From the NCBI GenBank assembly GCA_964196155.1, contig CAXMRP010000032.1:1-63354 (forward strand): DNA of 63,354 bases. Direction: 5' to 3'. Shown in pieces: positions 17,953-26,820 of this stretch. The translations under genes were made by a program, and so were the position numbers. Every line of letters begins with the position of its first letter. Within the stretch, counting starts at the first letter, position 1. This DNA comes from CAXMRP01 sp964196155 (lineage in GTDB: Bacteria > Pseudomonadota > Alphaproteobacteria > Rhizobiales > Afifellaceae). Below the pieces are notes generated by a model. That model saw only the letters and a list, made by a program, of their open reading frames with translations. It searched no databases and had not been told where the DNA came from.

Positions 17953-18930
17953 ATGAAAAAAATAACAACATTTCTGGCGGCACTGGCCGCTGTAGGTTTT
18001 ACCGGTCAGGCGGGCGCGGCGGAAAAATGGGACCTTCCCATGGCGTATTCAGCGTCGAATTTCCATTCCGCGGTCGGCGCTGAGTTTGCCCAGTGCATCA
18101 CCACAGGCACCGGCGGTGATATCGAAGTAACGACGCATCCGGGCGGATCGCTGTTCAAGGGCGGCGATATCAAACGGGCCATTCAAACCGGGCAAGTCCA
18201 GATCGGCGAGCGTCTGCTGTCCGGTCACCAGAATGAAAACGCCATATTTGGTTTCGATTCCATTCCGTTCCTCGCCACATCTTTCGACGATTCAGTCAAA
18301 CTGTGGAAAGCAGCGCGCCCGGCGCTTGAAAAAGTCCTCAGCGATCAGAATTTGACGTTGCTTTATGCTGTGCCATGGCCGCCACAGGGGCTGTACTTCA
18401 AGAACGAGGTCAATTCGGTCTCAGACATGGCCGGCATCAAGTTCCGTTCCTATAACTCTGCAACCGCGCGTCTGGCCGAGTTGACCGGCATGCTTCCCGT
18501 TTCAATTGAAGCGGCAGAGATTAGCCAGGCTTTTGCTACTGGCGTTGCAGACTCAATGGTATCTTCGGGGTCCACCGGCTACGACCGCAAGGTCTGGGAA
18601 AGCCTGAACTACTTCTATGAAGTGGATGCCTGGTTACCGCGCAACTATATGCTGATCAACTCTGACGTGTGGTCAGGCGTAAGCGATGCCAACAAAAATA
18701 TCATCAACGGTTGTGCGAAACTAGCCGAGTATACCGGTTTCTGGCGTTCTAAGGAGTATACCGGATTTACGCTTCAAGGTCTTCGCGATGGCGGCATGAC
18801 GGTCGGCCCTGCCAATGATGCGCTTGTTGGCGAACTGAAGGTCATCGGCGAGACGATGACGGCCGAGTGGCTGGAAGCAACCGGTGACGAGGGCGCGGCC
18901 ATTGTCGACGCCTTCAAGTCGATGAAGTGA
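17953..18930 (+). CDS. dctP: TRAP transporter substrate-binding protein
   Basis: A 325-residue periplasmic protein with a Sec signal peptide (residues 1-22, GQAGA cleavage region). The DctP fold is recognisable by SLFKGGDIKRAIQTGQVQIG near 60, PPQGLYFKNEV, and GIKFRSYN near 162, where the Arg binds the substrate carboxylate in this family. GGGAGAAG precedes the ATG. It is the second gene of the operon, between the flavoenzyme and the membrane subunits. A carboxylate-bearing ligand such as an amino acid is likely. Confidence 0.88.
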   Translation: MKKITTFLAALAAVGFTGQAGAAEKWDLPMAYSASNFHSAVGAEFAQCITTGTGGDIEVTTHPGGSLFKGGDIKRAIQTGQVQIGERLLSGHQNENAIFGFDSIPFLATSFDDSVKLWKAARPALEKVLSDQNLTLLYAVPWPPQGLYFKNEVNSVSDMAGIKFRSYNSATARLAELTGMLPVSIEAAEISQAFATGVADSMVSSGSTGYDRKVWESLNYFYEVDAWLPRNYMLINSDVWSGVSDANKNIINGCAKLAEYTGFWRSKEYTGFTLQGLRDGGMTVGPANDALVGELKVIGETMTAEWLEATGDEGAAIVDAFKSMK

Positions 18931-18940
18931 TAAATCCTGC

Positions 18941-18964
18941 GGGCGCGGCCACTGTGCGGCGCCC
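18941..18964 (+). promoter_or_regulatory. stem-loop in dctP-dctQ gap
   Basis: GGGCGC at 18941-18946 pairs with GCGCCC at 18959-18964 around a 12-base loop. There is no T-run, so it is not a plain terminator. Hairpins in this gap commonly protect or attenuate transcripts so that the binding protein outnumbers the membrane subunits; that role is inferred here. Confidence 0.4.
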
Positions 18965-19008
18965 GTACAATATCTGATCAACAGGTTCGACACTCGGGGC
19001 ACAAGATC

Positions 19009-19533
19009 ATGTTACACGCTATTCGTCGGGGGCTTGACGGTTTGTACTGGGTGTCGGGTGTGATTGCTGCGCTTTGTCTGGTTGCCATTCTTTTTCTGAT
19101 AGTCGTGCAGATGGCGGCGCGATGGACGGGTGAGGTATTTCCAGGTGCACCCGACTATGCCGGCTACGCGATGGCAGCTGCCAGTTTTCTGGCTTTCGCC
19201 AGTGCGTTGAATCGCGGTGCACATATCCGGGTTTCGGTGGTGCTAAACGCTGTTAATTCTAAAACGCGTCGCTGGATCAACATCTGGTGCTTCGGCATCG
19301 GCGCCACGATCGCCTGGTATTTCGTATTTTTCGCCCGCAAATTCGTTTTCTGGTCGTGGAAATTTGGTGACATCAGCCAGGGGCAGGACAAAACGCCTTT
19401 GTGGATTCCGCAGTCCCTGATGCTGATCGGGGCGGTCATTCTGGCCATTGCCCTGACCGACCATCTGGTGAGCCTGATTTTCAAGGGCGACCACCGGATT
19501 AAACGCGAAATCGTTGACGAACACAGCGGGTAA
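19009..19533 (+). CDS. dctQ: TRAP transporter small permease
   Basis: A 174-residue inner-membrane protein with four predicted helices (about residues 14-36, 47-64, 89-110 and 130-152). The layout and the RGAHIRVSVV sequence after the second helix match DctQ small subunits. It lies 78 bases after dctP and 7 bases before the large permease, so it is part of the same transcript. Confidence 0.85.
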   Translation: MLHAIRRGLDGLYWVSGVIAALCLVAILFLIVVQMAARWTGEVFPGAPDYAGYAMAAASFLAFASALNRGAHIRVSVVLNAVNSKTRRWINIWCFGIGATIAWYFVFFARKFVFWSWKFGDISQGQDKTPLWIPQSLMLIGAVILAIALTDHLVSLIFKGDHRIKREIVDEHSG

Positions 19534-19540
19534 TTGAAAA

Positions 19541-20863
19541 ATGGGCGACCTGTCAATAATCATCCTTTTCGTTTTTGTACTGTTTCTTTTGCTCGGTTCC
19601 GGCGTCTGGGTCGGCCTGGCGCTGATGGGCGTTGCCTGGGTCGGGATGGTGTTGTTTACCACCCGTCCGGTGGGCGACGTCATGCTGACCACGATCTGGT
19701 CGGCATCCTCGTCGTGGACGCTGACGGCCTTGCCATTGTTTATCTGGATGGGCGAAATCCTCTATCGAACAAGATTGTCCGAAGACATGTTCAAGGGGCT
19801 GGCGCCGTGGCTGGCCGGGTTGCCCGGCGGGTTGGTGCATACCAATATCGTCGGTTGCACGGTGTTTGCTGCCGTCTCCGGCTCTTCCGCCGCGACCCTG
19901 ACCACGGTCGGCAAGATGTCGATCCCGGAGTTGCGCAAGCGCGACTACCCCGAGCCGGTCATCATTGGCACGCTTGCCGGGGCGGCGACACTGGGCCTGA
20001 TGATCCCGCCGTCCCTGACGCTTATCGTTTACGGCGTGACCATCAACGAGAGCATCTCCAAGCTGTTCTTCGCGGGAATTCTGCCGGGGCTGCTTCTGGC
20101 GCTTATGTTCATGGCATTTGTCGCGGCAATGTCGAAGTTTTCCAAGAAATGGAATCCGAAAACAGAGCCCGCCATGACGTTCATGCAGCGCGTCGCGAAT
20201 TCGCGCTTTCTGATACCGGTCATTATCCTGATCATGGTGGTCATCGGATCAATGTACCTTGGACTTGCCACCGCAACCGAAGCGGCGGCCATTGGTGTGA
20301 TCGGCAGTCTGTTGCTGGCAGCCTCTCAGGGGTCGCTATCCTGGTCTACGTTTATCGAGAGCCTGATGGGGGCCACACGCACTTCGGCGATGATCGCGCT
20401 GATACTGGCCGGTGCGGCATTCCTGTCCCTTTCGATGGGTTTTACCGGCCTTCCCAGCGGTCTTGCCGATCTGATCGCCGGAATGGAATTGTCAAAGTTC
20501 GAACTGCTGATGGCGCTTTTGGTTTTCTATATTGTGCTTGGCATGTTTTTGGATGGGATTTCCTCGGTCGTGCTGACAATGGCTGTCGTCGAGCCGATGA
20601 TCCGCCAGGCGGGGATCGATCTGATCTGGTTCGGCATCTTCATCGTTGTCGTCGTCGAAATGGCGCAGATCACGCCGCCGATCGGGTTCAACCTGTTTGT
20701 ATTGCAAGGCATGACCGACCATGAAATGGGCTTTATTGCACGCGCGGCATTCCCGATGTTCCTGATCATGGTGGTGATGGTCTTTGTGCTGATTGCATTC
20801 CCGGAGATCGCAACCTGGCTGCCTGAGAACATCAGAAAAGCGCCGGGGGCAACCGGAGGGTAG
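19541..20863 (+). CDS. dctM: TRAP transporter large permease
   Basis: A 440-residue inner-membrane protein with about 12 helices, the ion-coupled transport subunit of the TRAP system. Family features include SGSSAATLTTVGKMSIPELRK near 110-130, the IPPSLTLIVYGV segment near 155, and ITPPIGFNLFVLQG near 375. It follows dctQ by 7 bases and precedes a universal stress protein gene, an arrangement also known from TeaABCD. Confidence 0.9.
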   Translation: MGDLSIIILFVFVLFLLLGSGVWVGLALMGVAWVGMVLFTTRPVGDVMLTTIWSASSSWTLTALPLFIWMGEILYRTRLSEDMFKGLAPWLAGLPGGLVHTNIVGCTVFAAVSGSSAATLTTVGKMSIPELRKRDYPEPVIIGTLAGAATLGLMIPPSLTLIVYGVTINESISKLFFAGILPGLLLALMFMAFVAAMSKFSKKWNPKTEPAMTFMQRVANSRFLIPVIILIMVVIGSMYLGLATATEAAAIGVIGSLLLAASQGSLSWSTFIESLMGATRTSAMIALILAGAAFLSLSMGFTGLPSGLADLIAGMELSKFELLMALLVFYIVLGMFLDGISSVVLTMAVVEPMIRQAGIDLIWFGIFIVVVVEMAQITPPIGFNLFVLQGMTDHEMGFIARAAFPMFLIMVVMVFVLIAFPEIATWLPENIRKAPGATGG

Positions 20864-20912
20864 GCGTACGCCCGCTACCTCCACGTATTATTTGAATACA
20901 AAGGAATACGTT

Positions 20913-21356
20913 ATGGCAGGGAATTCCATTTTGGCGGCTGTCGATCTCCAGCACGAAGAGTCTGACGCGCATGTCGCAGCCGAGGCATTGTCGCTGGCGC
21001 GCACCCACGGTGCCGATCTCCATCTGATCTATGTGGTGCCGGATCAGCAGATCAGTTACGTGCAAAACTATGTTCCAAAAGATATGAAAGCGCAGGTGGA
21101 CGCTGACGCCAATGAACACCTGCAATCTTTTCTGGCATTACTGGATACCGGAGATGTATCGGTAGACCTGCATGTTCAGCGCGGCATCGTTTATGAGGAA
21201 ATCATCAACGTATCTAACCAGATAAGTGCTGATTTCGTTGTTGTCGGATCGAACAAACCGAAGCTGACGGACTTTTTCATGGGTCCGAATGCCGCGCGCG
21301 TTGCCCGCCACGCGGAGTGTTCGGTTATGATCGTCAGACCTTCAAGAAGCGACTAA
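20913..21356 (+). CDS. universal stress protein A family
   Basis: A 147-residue single-domain Usp. The ATG at 20913 follows AAGGAAT; earlier in-frame codons lie inside dctM. It begins SILAAVDLQ and ends in MGPNAARVARHAECSVMIV, the usual Usp C-terminal helix and strand. The G-2X-G-9X-G(S/T) ATP loop is altered, with GSNKPKL and GPN replacing the standard residues, so ATP binding is uncertain. Its place after dctM suggests a regulator of the transporter, as TeaD is for ectoine uptake; this is analogy. Confidence 0.82.
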   Translation: MAGNSILAAVDLQHEESDAHVAAEALSLARTHGADLHLIYVVPDQQISYVQNYVPKDMKAQVDADANEHLQSFLALLDTGDVSVDLHVQRGIVYEEIINVSNQISADFVVVGSNKPKLTDFFMGPNAARVARHAECSVMIVRPSRSD

Positions 21357-21521
21357 GTGCGCTTTAGCCGGTCTGCCTGTTTGCGTACCGGAACAGAACG
21401 CAATTCGTGCGTGGCAAAAGCGGGGACGGTCCGAGACCGTGTCTATCCGCGCATTGATCGCCGCCGTATTTTCCATCGCGCCGACGCTGTTGTAAGCACG
21501 ATCAGCGATGTCCGCGGCCGA

Positions 21522-22253
21522 TCAATCTGGCCGTACCGAGGAGCCTGATCCGGAGTAACGGGGGCGCCAGTTGCCACAAGCGATCCGATTGTAGAGCGGA
21601 GTATTCCGCCATTTGAGAAATTCACTTCTGGTGGCATCCGGGTCATAAACTGTTTGCGCCCAGTCGAAAAAAGAACCGCCAAATTTGGCCTGATCGATAC
21701 AGAAAACCTCCAAAGCGGCCCGCGCTATCCCTTTTTTGCCAAACCCAATGTGGCCATAGCGAAGCGAAAGCTGGCGCTTTGCGCGATTTGAGTCAGCGTT
21801 TTCCTCGATCAGCAGGAAAAGCGCCGCCGCCACACCAGCCCGGTCTACTCCCGTCTTGCAATGCATAACGGCCGGATATTTGATGTCACGAAACAGCAAG
21901 GAGAATTTCTCGACATCGCTAGGCTTCAGTACATCGCTCGCAGTGATGGGCAATTCGCGGTAATCAAGACCGACTTTTCGGCAGGCTGTCATTTCGAGTT
22001 CGCGCAACCTGTGACAATTGATCCTCAGGCAAATAACCGTCTTGATGCCCTCAACGGCCCATCGGCGAATATTGTGGGGAGCGGGCTGGGCTGACCGCCA
22101 AATTCCGGGCGCAATCTCACGTCTATTCAAATAGAAAATTCTGAATATCCCGTGGTCGGCGATCAACAAGTGGGTCCAGGCCAGGAAACGGTCCCATGCA
22201 TTGTTGATCCCAAAGGGCGTATCGCTGCGTGAATCCAATTCAGCCAACCCCAT
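21522..22253 (-). CDS. tyrosine/dual-specificity phosphatase-like protein
   Basis: A 243-residue protein with HCKTGVDRAG near residues 130-139, a complete CX5R phosphatase loop with Cys131 and the Arg six residues on. PGIWRSAQPAPHNIRRW near 49-65 is the usual entry of bacterial DSP/PTP-like enzymes. No signal peptide is evident, although residues 23-45 are fairly hydrophobic. The substrate could be a phosphotyrosine, phosphoinositide or phospholipid. It is followed downstream only by converging sequence and lies 171 bases from the epimerase. Confidence 0.75.
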   Translation of the reverse strand: MGLAELDSRSDTPFGINNAWDRFLAWTHLLIADHGIFRIFYLNRREIAPGIWRSAQPAPHNIRRWAVEGIKTVICLRINCHRLRELEMTACRKVGLDYRELPITASDVLKPSDVEKFSLLFRDIKYPAVMHCKTGVDRAGVAAALFLLIEENADSNRAKRQLSLRYGHIGFGKKGIARAALEVFCIDQAKFGGSFFDWAQTVYDPDATRSEFLKWRNTPLYNRIACGNWRPRYSGSGSSVRPD

Positions 22254-22424
22254 TTAGCCGACCGGTCCACTGCCGATCGATGCAAAGCCAAGCACCGTAC
22301 AAATCACGAGCACCAGCGATCTTGCGACTATGGCGATATTTGGCACGAACAGCAATTTACCGGGGCGGCAGATTGATCTTGTTCCGGCCAACCCACAGGC
22401 ATGCCAATCCAAATGGCCAAACAA

Positions 22425-23453
22425 CTATGTGACGGCAAACTGGTATTCGGTCACCTGGCGATATGTCTCGCCGGGCCGCAGCAGTGCGCCGGCATAATCG
22501 GGATGATTGGGCGCATCGGGCCAGCGCTGGGCTTCCAGACAAAGACCTGAATACGGCGCGTAGTTGATACCACCAAGACCGGGCACGGCAACATCAAGAG
22601 TAGCGGCATCAAACAGCTGAAGACCAGGCTCGGTGGTGGCAACGCCCATGGAGACGGTGCCATCGGTGCTACGCAGTTCGGCAACGGCACGCGGTTCGGC
22701 GACCGGTTCTGGCGACAGGCACAAATTGATATCGTAGTCGCCGGTTGTTTTCCCGTTCGCTGTGCCGACCGGGCGCAAGTGGCGAAAATCGTAGATGGTG
22801 CCATCGACCGGTGCGATCTCACCAGTCGGAATGAGCGTATCATCGAGGGGCAGATAATGGTCGGCGTCGATGCGCAGCTGATGGTCGCGAACCGAGCCAC
22901 CGCCATTCAAATTGAAATAGGAATGGTGGGCCATGTTAAGAAGGGTCGGCGCATCGGTGGTGCCAGTATAGGTGATGTGCAAGGTCGCCGGCGCGTTGAT
23001 TTCATAACGGCAAGTGACGTCGAGATTGCCGGGATAGCCACCCTCCCCGTCCGGCGAGTGAAGAGAAAAGATCACAGAAGTCTTGTCGTGCTCGGCAATT
23101 TGCCAGGTTCGCCGACCAAAGGATACTTCACCGCCATGCAAATGATGTTTGCCGAGAAAATTGCGATCGACCTGATAGGAATGGCCGTCGATGGCGAAGC
23201 GGCCGTTGGCTATGCGGTTGGCAAACCGCCCGACGGATGTGCCAAGAAAACCGGCATTGGTTTGATAGTCGGCGATCTTTTCAAGGCCAAGAACGAGCGG
23301 CCAGGGACGGGCGACGTGGCGCAGATCCTGAACGATTGTGCCCCAGGTCAAACATGTCGCTGACAAAGTCCCATTGCCGATGACAACGGCCTCGACTTCA
23401 GACCCGTCAGAATTGGTATCGAAAATGTAACGGCTGCCAACCGGCTGCATCAT
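22425..23453 (-). CDS. galM: aldose 1-epimerase
   Basis: A 342-residue mutarotase that interconverts alpha and beta anomers of aldohexoses. GRFANRI near residue 76, HHLHGG near 103, HSYFNLNGG near 177 (catalytic His) and GLCLEAQRWPDAPNHP near 305 (catalytic Glu) are all present. GGGGAG lies just before two adjacent ATGs, at 23453 and 23450; either may be used. Length matches the family. No other galactose genes are adjacent, so it may serve general sugar uptake. Confidence 0.88.
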   Translation of the reverse strand: MMQPVGSRYIFDTNSDGSEVEAVVIGNGTLSATCLTWGTIVQDLRHVARPWPLVLGLEKIADYQTNAGFLGTSVGRFANRIANGRFAIDGHSYQVDRNFLGKHHLHGGEVSFGRRTWQIAEHDKTSVIFSLHSPDGEGGYPGNLDVTCRYEINAPATLHITYTGTTDAPTLLNMAHHSYFNLNGGGSVRDHQLRIDADHYLPLDDTLIPTGEIAPVDGTIYDFRHLRPVGTANGKTTGDYDINLCLSPEPVAEPRAVAELRSTDGTVSMGVATTEPGLQLFDAATLDVAVPGLGGINYAPYSGLCLEAQRWPDAPNHPDYAGALLRPGETYRQVTEYQFAVT

Positions 23454-23579
23454 GGCACTCCCCGAAGATCGCGACCCCGAATTCCGGTTTGTTTATCCGG
23501 TTTACTGCGCAGCGCAAAGCGGCGGGACCAAGCGGCCGTACCAATCCAGTATACTGAAATCAGACTGGTGCCCGGTCGA

Positions 23580-24887
23580 TCAGGCCGCAACGTAGTAGGC
23601 GATGGTTGTATGTGCGATCAGATTGAGGCCGCCATAAGCCAATGTCATGGCCAAGGCACGCTGGGCCGATAGCGATCCGTCGGTTTCGGGGCGGTATTTT
23701 GACGGCGAAATCATCTCATAAACCAACGCCGCCGAAAGTAGTGCTGCCAGCACCGCACCGGTTGCGACACTCCAGGCCAGCACAATGCTGGAGGCAACGA
23801 CAGCCGGGACGATAAAGACTTCATGGGGCAGGCTCGATTTCAACGCGCCAAACAGCCAGCCGCCATTCAGCGGGTAAAACGGCAGGAGAAACAGCGCGAC
23901 GATGCCTGAGGCTACCAGTGCGGCCATGCGGATATTGTCTGCAAAGACACTTTCGCCGGCGAGAAATCCAATTCCCGCCAAAATCACAACCAATCCGGCA
24001 AGGGTCGCGGGGCCCGACAGGGCGCGCAGCGCTTCGCCCGCCACCGTGGTGCGGCGCCTGTGCATCGCCATTGCACCGCCGACAAAGGGCAATAGCGTAA
24101 CAATCGAGGGCCGCTCGCCGGCTAGGCGAAGCACAAAGGCATGGCCGTATTCCATTACCGCCAGAAGCGCGAACAACAACACACCATATTCCCAGCCGAT
24201 CAATGCCGTGATCAGCGCCGCGGCAAAGGCTGATCCGGCGATCATGCGCCATGACGGCACGAGTTGCTCCGATCCGGCAACTGAACCGGTTGCAGGGCGG
24301 GCGGGCGAGCGCTCCGATGCAATGCTTTTCCGGTGGTCGGCTTCGGTCAGACGTTTGAGACGGCGCCAGGCACTGCGCTGGGCCAGTGCAAACATCCAGA
24401 ATGCATAGCGGGAGGCAAAATCGCCCTCTTCGCGTACGCTAACCCGGGTGCCGCCGGGCGTATCGGTCAGTTTGCAGGCGGCGAACGCCAGACCGCCAAG
24501 GGGCAGAGCGATGTCGGCGATTTTCTCACACCGTGTGACAAGGCTTTTGCCGGTGACACTTTCCAGAATGCGGAACACGATCGAAAAGGGCCGCCCCTTG
24601 TGCCGGCACTGATGCTCGACCAGATCCGGTGATTTTTCGTTGTGGCGGATACCAAGTACTTCGGGACGCCAGGAGCCCGGACCGTGAGCGTGGACAATCA
24701 TGTCCCAAATCTCAAGGCGAGGGGCGCAGATAGTCAAATGGCACTCATATGCCCGATGAATTGGTTCCTTGCGGCGTTGGCGGGCACTGCGGTGACCGAA
24801 CCCATATCCGTTGCGGGCCAACCACATGCTGAACAGCCAACACGCCAGTATTATAGCCAGAGCCAGTAGCAAAATCCCGACATCCAT
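23580..24887 (-). CDS. membrane protein: SRPBCC domain fused to degenerate M50 (S2P-like) domain
   Basis: A 435-residue protein. An N-terminal membrane helix (4-24) is followed by an SRPBCC-type ligand-binding domain at about 47-185, and a hydrophobic C-terminal half with about seven helices. That half has the layout of an M50 site-2 protease: a first motif at 245-249 and a second, LLPFYPLNGGW, near 335-343. Active M50 enzymes have HEXXH and a later D in PLDGG. Here the first reads MEYGH (His to Met) and the second has Asn341 in place of Asp, so the zinc site appears lost. It is probably a non-catalytic sensor or partner; function unknown. Confidence 0.6.
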   Translation of the reverse strand: MDVGILLLALAIILACWLFSMWLARNGYGFGHRSARQRRKEPIHRAYECHLTICAPRLEIWDMIVHAHGPGSWRPEVLGIRHNEKSPDLVEHQCRHKGRPFSIVFRILESVTGKSLVTRCEKIADIALPLGGLAFAACKLTDTPGGTRVSVREEGDFASRYAFWMFALAQRSAWRRLKRLTEADHRKSIASERSPARPATGSVAGSEQLVPSWRMIAGSAFAAALITALIGWEYGVLLFALLAVMEYGHAFVLRLAGERPSIVTLLPFVGGAMAMHRRRTTVAGEALRALSGPATLAGLVVILAGIGFLAGESVFADNIRMAALVASGIVALFLLPFYPLNGGWLFGALKSSLPHEVFIVPAVVASSIVLAWSVATGAVLAALLSAALVYEMISPSKYRPETDGSLSAQRALAMTLAYGGLNLIAHTTIAYYVAA

Positions 24888-25074
24888 CAGGCGTCGCCCT
24901 TTCGGTGCATCGGCGAGCCATGCCGCCGCCGGGGAAACAGTAACAAAACCCGCTTAACAGCGGCTCAAGGAACAGTGTTAGTAGATGTCGTTAATGCCAG
25001 GATGCGGCGCTGGTCAAAATGGGGCGAACTGTCTCACTATGGCGCAACCGTGTGGGCAATTTATTGATGCCGGT

Positions 25075-26172
25075 TCAATCGGCTACCGCACTATCTTCAG
25101 AATTAGAATCCGGACTGGCATCCTCGATGTCTGCTTTCGTGTCTGGGACGCCGTCAGACCGGGCCGAATTGGCCGGTTGGGGTGGCCGGCTGGATGAAGA
25201 CGGCAGGAGCAATTTCCGTGCATCGTCGGGTGTCACGATGTTTGGACCGGTGGCGATGTTCGAAGTGGGTAGCGCACCGGTGCGCGCCGCATTGGCCAGA
25301 ACGACAATCGGCAAATAGCCTTGCAGACGGGGCTGGGTGTCGACGGCAAACGCGGCATCGCCCCCGGCAAGCCGGTTGGCATACCTGGTATCAGGATCAA
25401 ATGCGGCGATAATGACAGGTTGGCTGGCCCGGCTGGCCGACAGCGAAGCGGTTTCGGCAGCCAGGGGATTGGTGGCGGCAAACAGCAATGCATCCCCGGC
25501 CTTGCGTCGATCAAGGAGACGCTGAGCGGTATCGGCAAGGGATTGCCCCGGATCGGGCAGCATGAGGATCGTTACCGGCTGTTCCAGCCCGGCGCGGAGG
25601 CCCATGCAGCGCAAGTCCTGGGCAATCGTGTTGGCGGGCGATTTGATGCATGTGGCACGGCTGGTGCCACGGTCGCGCAACTGTTCGCCGGCTGCCCGCC
25701 CTGCCGCAAAATTGTCGGGTCCAATATGAAGAACAGCGCCGATGGCGCGGGCTATATCCATGCCGGGACCGATTGTAACCACCGGCAGTTCGGCATTTTT
25801 GGCCAGCGCCAGCGCGGCTGCCATGTCGTCGGGACTAGGTGTTGCCATGACGATGCCGGTCACGGGCCGGATTTGCTGCTTTGCTATAATATCACCGAAT
25901 TCTCCAGCAACGCTTTTGCCATCGGCATGCACAATCAGCTCGATGCTGTGCTCGGTGGCTGCCTGGGCCGCACCATCGCGAACATTTTCGGTGTAAGCTG
26001 CCGGCAGATTGCTATCCAACACCAAAACGAGGCGGATGATGGCAGCCGGCACGGGCGAAACGTCCTGTGCCGCGTTTGCCGAAAATTTGGCCGAAATTCC
26101 GATCAGACCAACGAGACAGGTGAACTGGCAGACAATACGAAATCGGCGACGCGTTATCCGTGTCCTGCGCAT
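25075..26172 (-). CDS. periplasmic sugar-type binding protein (orphan)
   Basis: A periplasmic binding protein of the LacI/RbsB-like class, about 365 residues from the ATG chosen at 26172. That start gives an Arg-rich n-region and a hydrophobic core ending in SANAAQD; the frame stays open to 26436, and no start has a clear ribosome site. IRLVLVLDSNLPAAYTENV opens the first lobe, and IIAAFDPDTRYANRL near the middle of the second lobe is the ligand-binding hinge side. The last 40 residues are rich in Ser, Asp and Pro and probably disordered. No ABC permease or ATPase gene is adjacent. Confidence 0.65.
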   Translation of the reverse strand: MRRTRITRRRFRIVCQFTCLVGLIGISAKFSANAAQDVSPVPAAIIRLVLVLDSNLPAAYTENVRDGAAQAATEHSIELIVHADGKSVAGEFGDIIAKQQIRPVTGIVMATPSPDDMAAALALAKNAELPVVTIGPGMDIARAIGAVLHIGPDNFAAGRAAGEQLRDRGTSRATCIKSPANTIAQDLRCMGLRAGLEQPVTILMLPDPGQSLADTAQRLLDRRKAGDALLFAATNPLAAETASLSASRASQPVIIAAFDPDTRYANRLAGGDAAFAVDTQPRLQGYLPIVVLANAARTGALPTSNIATGPNIVTPDDARKLLLPSSSSRPPQPANSARSDGVPDTKADIEDASPDSNSEDSAVAD

Positions 26173-26327
26173 TCTGTTTTCTGTGTTTATTGGGCTGATC
26201 ATCGCCGGTACTATCGGCGCATATTTCATAAAATACACTGAAAATTTCGGCAATTCACGCAATATTCGGTTCATGTCATGGTCAACAATGTGTTGCATCC
26301 GAACACACCTGACAGTCAGATTGCCGG

Positions 26328-26525
26328 ATGCCTGGACAATACAAACCAACAGCACCACACGCGGCGAACGGCGAATCAGATGCCTCCACCGATTATTCGT
26401 TGCGCGACCCCCGATTGGTCGAATTCGATGACGCATTCATTGACCGTCTCGTCGGCGACCTGAATCAGCTTCATCGCCGTCTTTCCCGCGTCGTCCAATC
26501 GTCCCGCCGACCCTACTCTGTCTAA
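26328..26525 (+). CDS. small hypothetical protein, 65 residues
   Basis: A short frame that I think is real although I do not recognise it. The N-terminal third is polar and probably disordered. Residues 25-58 (DPRLVEFDDAF, then DRLVGDLNQLHRRLSRVV) form an amphipathic helix with regular Leu/Val spacing. An in-frame TGA lies six codons before the ATG, which fixes the start. A strong intrinsic terminator begins 41 bases after the stop. The ribosome site is weak. It lies in the gap between the orphan binding protein and the padR operon. Confidence 0.45.
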   Translation: MPGQYKPTAPHAANGESDASTDYSLRDPRLVEFDDAFIDRLVGDLNQLHRRLSRVVQSSRRPYSV

Positions 26526-26566
26526 AACCGGATCATAATCCGGCTCGTAATTCCGGTGCCACCTTG

Positions 26567-26596
26567 CCGCCCGTCTTTGACCGGGCGGTTTTTTTT
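26567..26596 (+). terminator. Rho-independent terminator
   Basis: CCGCCCG at 26567-26573 pairs perfectly with CGGGCGG at 26582-26588 around an 8-base loop and is followed by eight T residues. It reads rightward and lies 41 bases after the stop of the small 65-residue frame, the only rightward gene it could end. It would also insulate the padR promoter. Confidence 0.85.
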
Positions 26597-26747
26597 GCCC
26601 GATTGCAAGATACGACCGGAAAATCTGACGTTGCCGACCCATAGCGGTAATACTGCGGCGTTGTTCCGGTATGTTTGGTTCACATTGCCGTGACCCAATT
26701 TCTGTTCACTTGACATTCATATTCGATTGGATACGTACCCGTTCTGT

Positions 26748-26770
26748 ATATATCGGTTGAGAATATATCG
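26748..26770. promoter_or_regulatory. 15-bp-spaced direct repeats upstream of padR
   Basis: ATATATCG occurs at 26748-26755 and again at 26763-26770, about 50-70 bases before the padR start. AT-rich sites just upstream of their own gene are usual targets of PadR regulators. A weak sigma-70-like pair (TTGGAT at 26727, TATATC at 26749) overlaps the first copy, which would suit autorepression. Inference from position only. Confidence 0.35.
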
Positions 26771-26820
26771 TTCAAACCTGCAATTGGGACGCCGGCGCAA
26801 ATCGGCGCACTAGGCCAAAT

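Noticed and set aside
19534..20724. Alternative plus-strand frame of 396 codons inside dctM
   Set aside because: The dctM frame has the membrane helices and TRAP signatures; the other frame is Arg/His/Gly-rich without helices.
26710..26715. TTGACA as the padR -35 box
   Set aside because: No acceptable -10 hexamer lies 16-18 bases downstream; the pair nearer the ATATATCG sites fits better.
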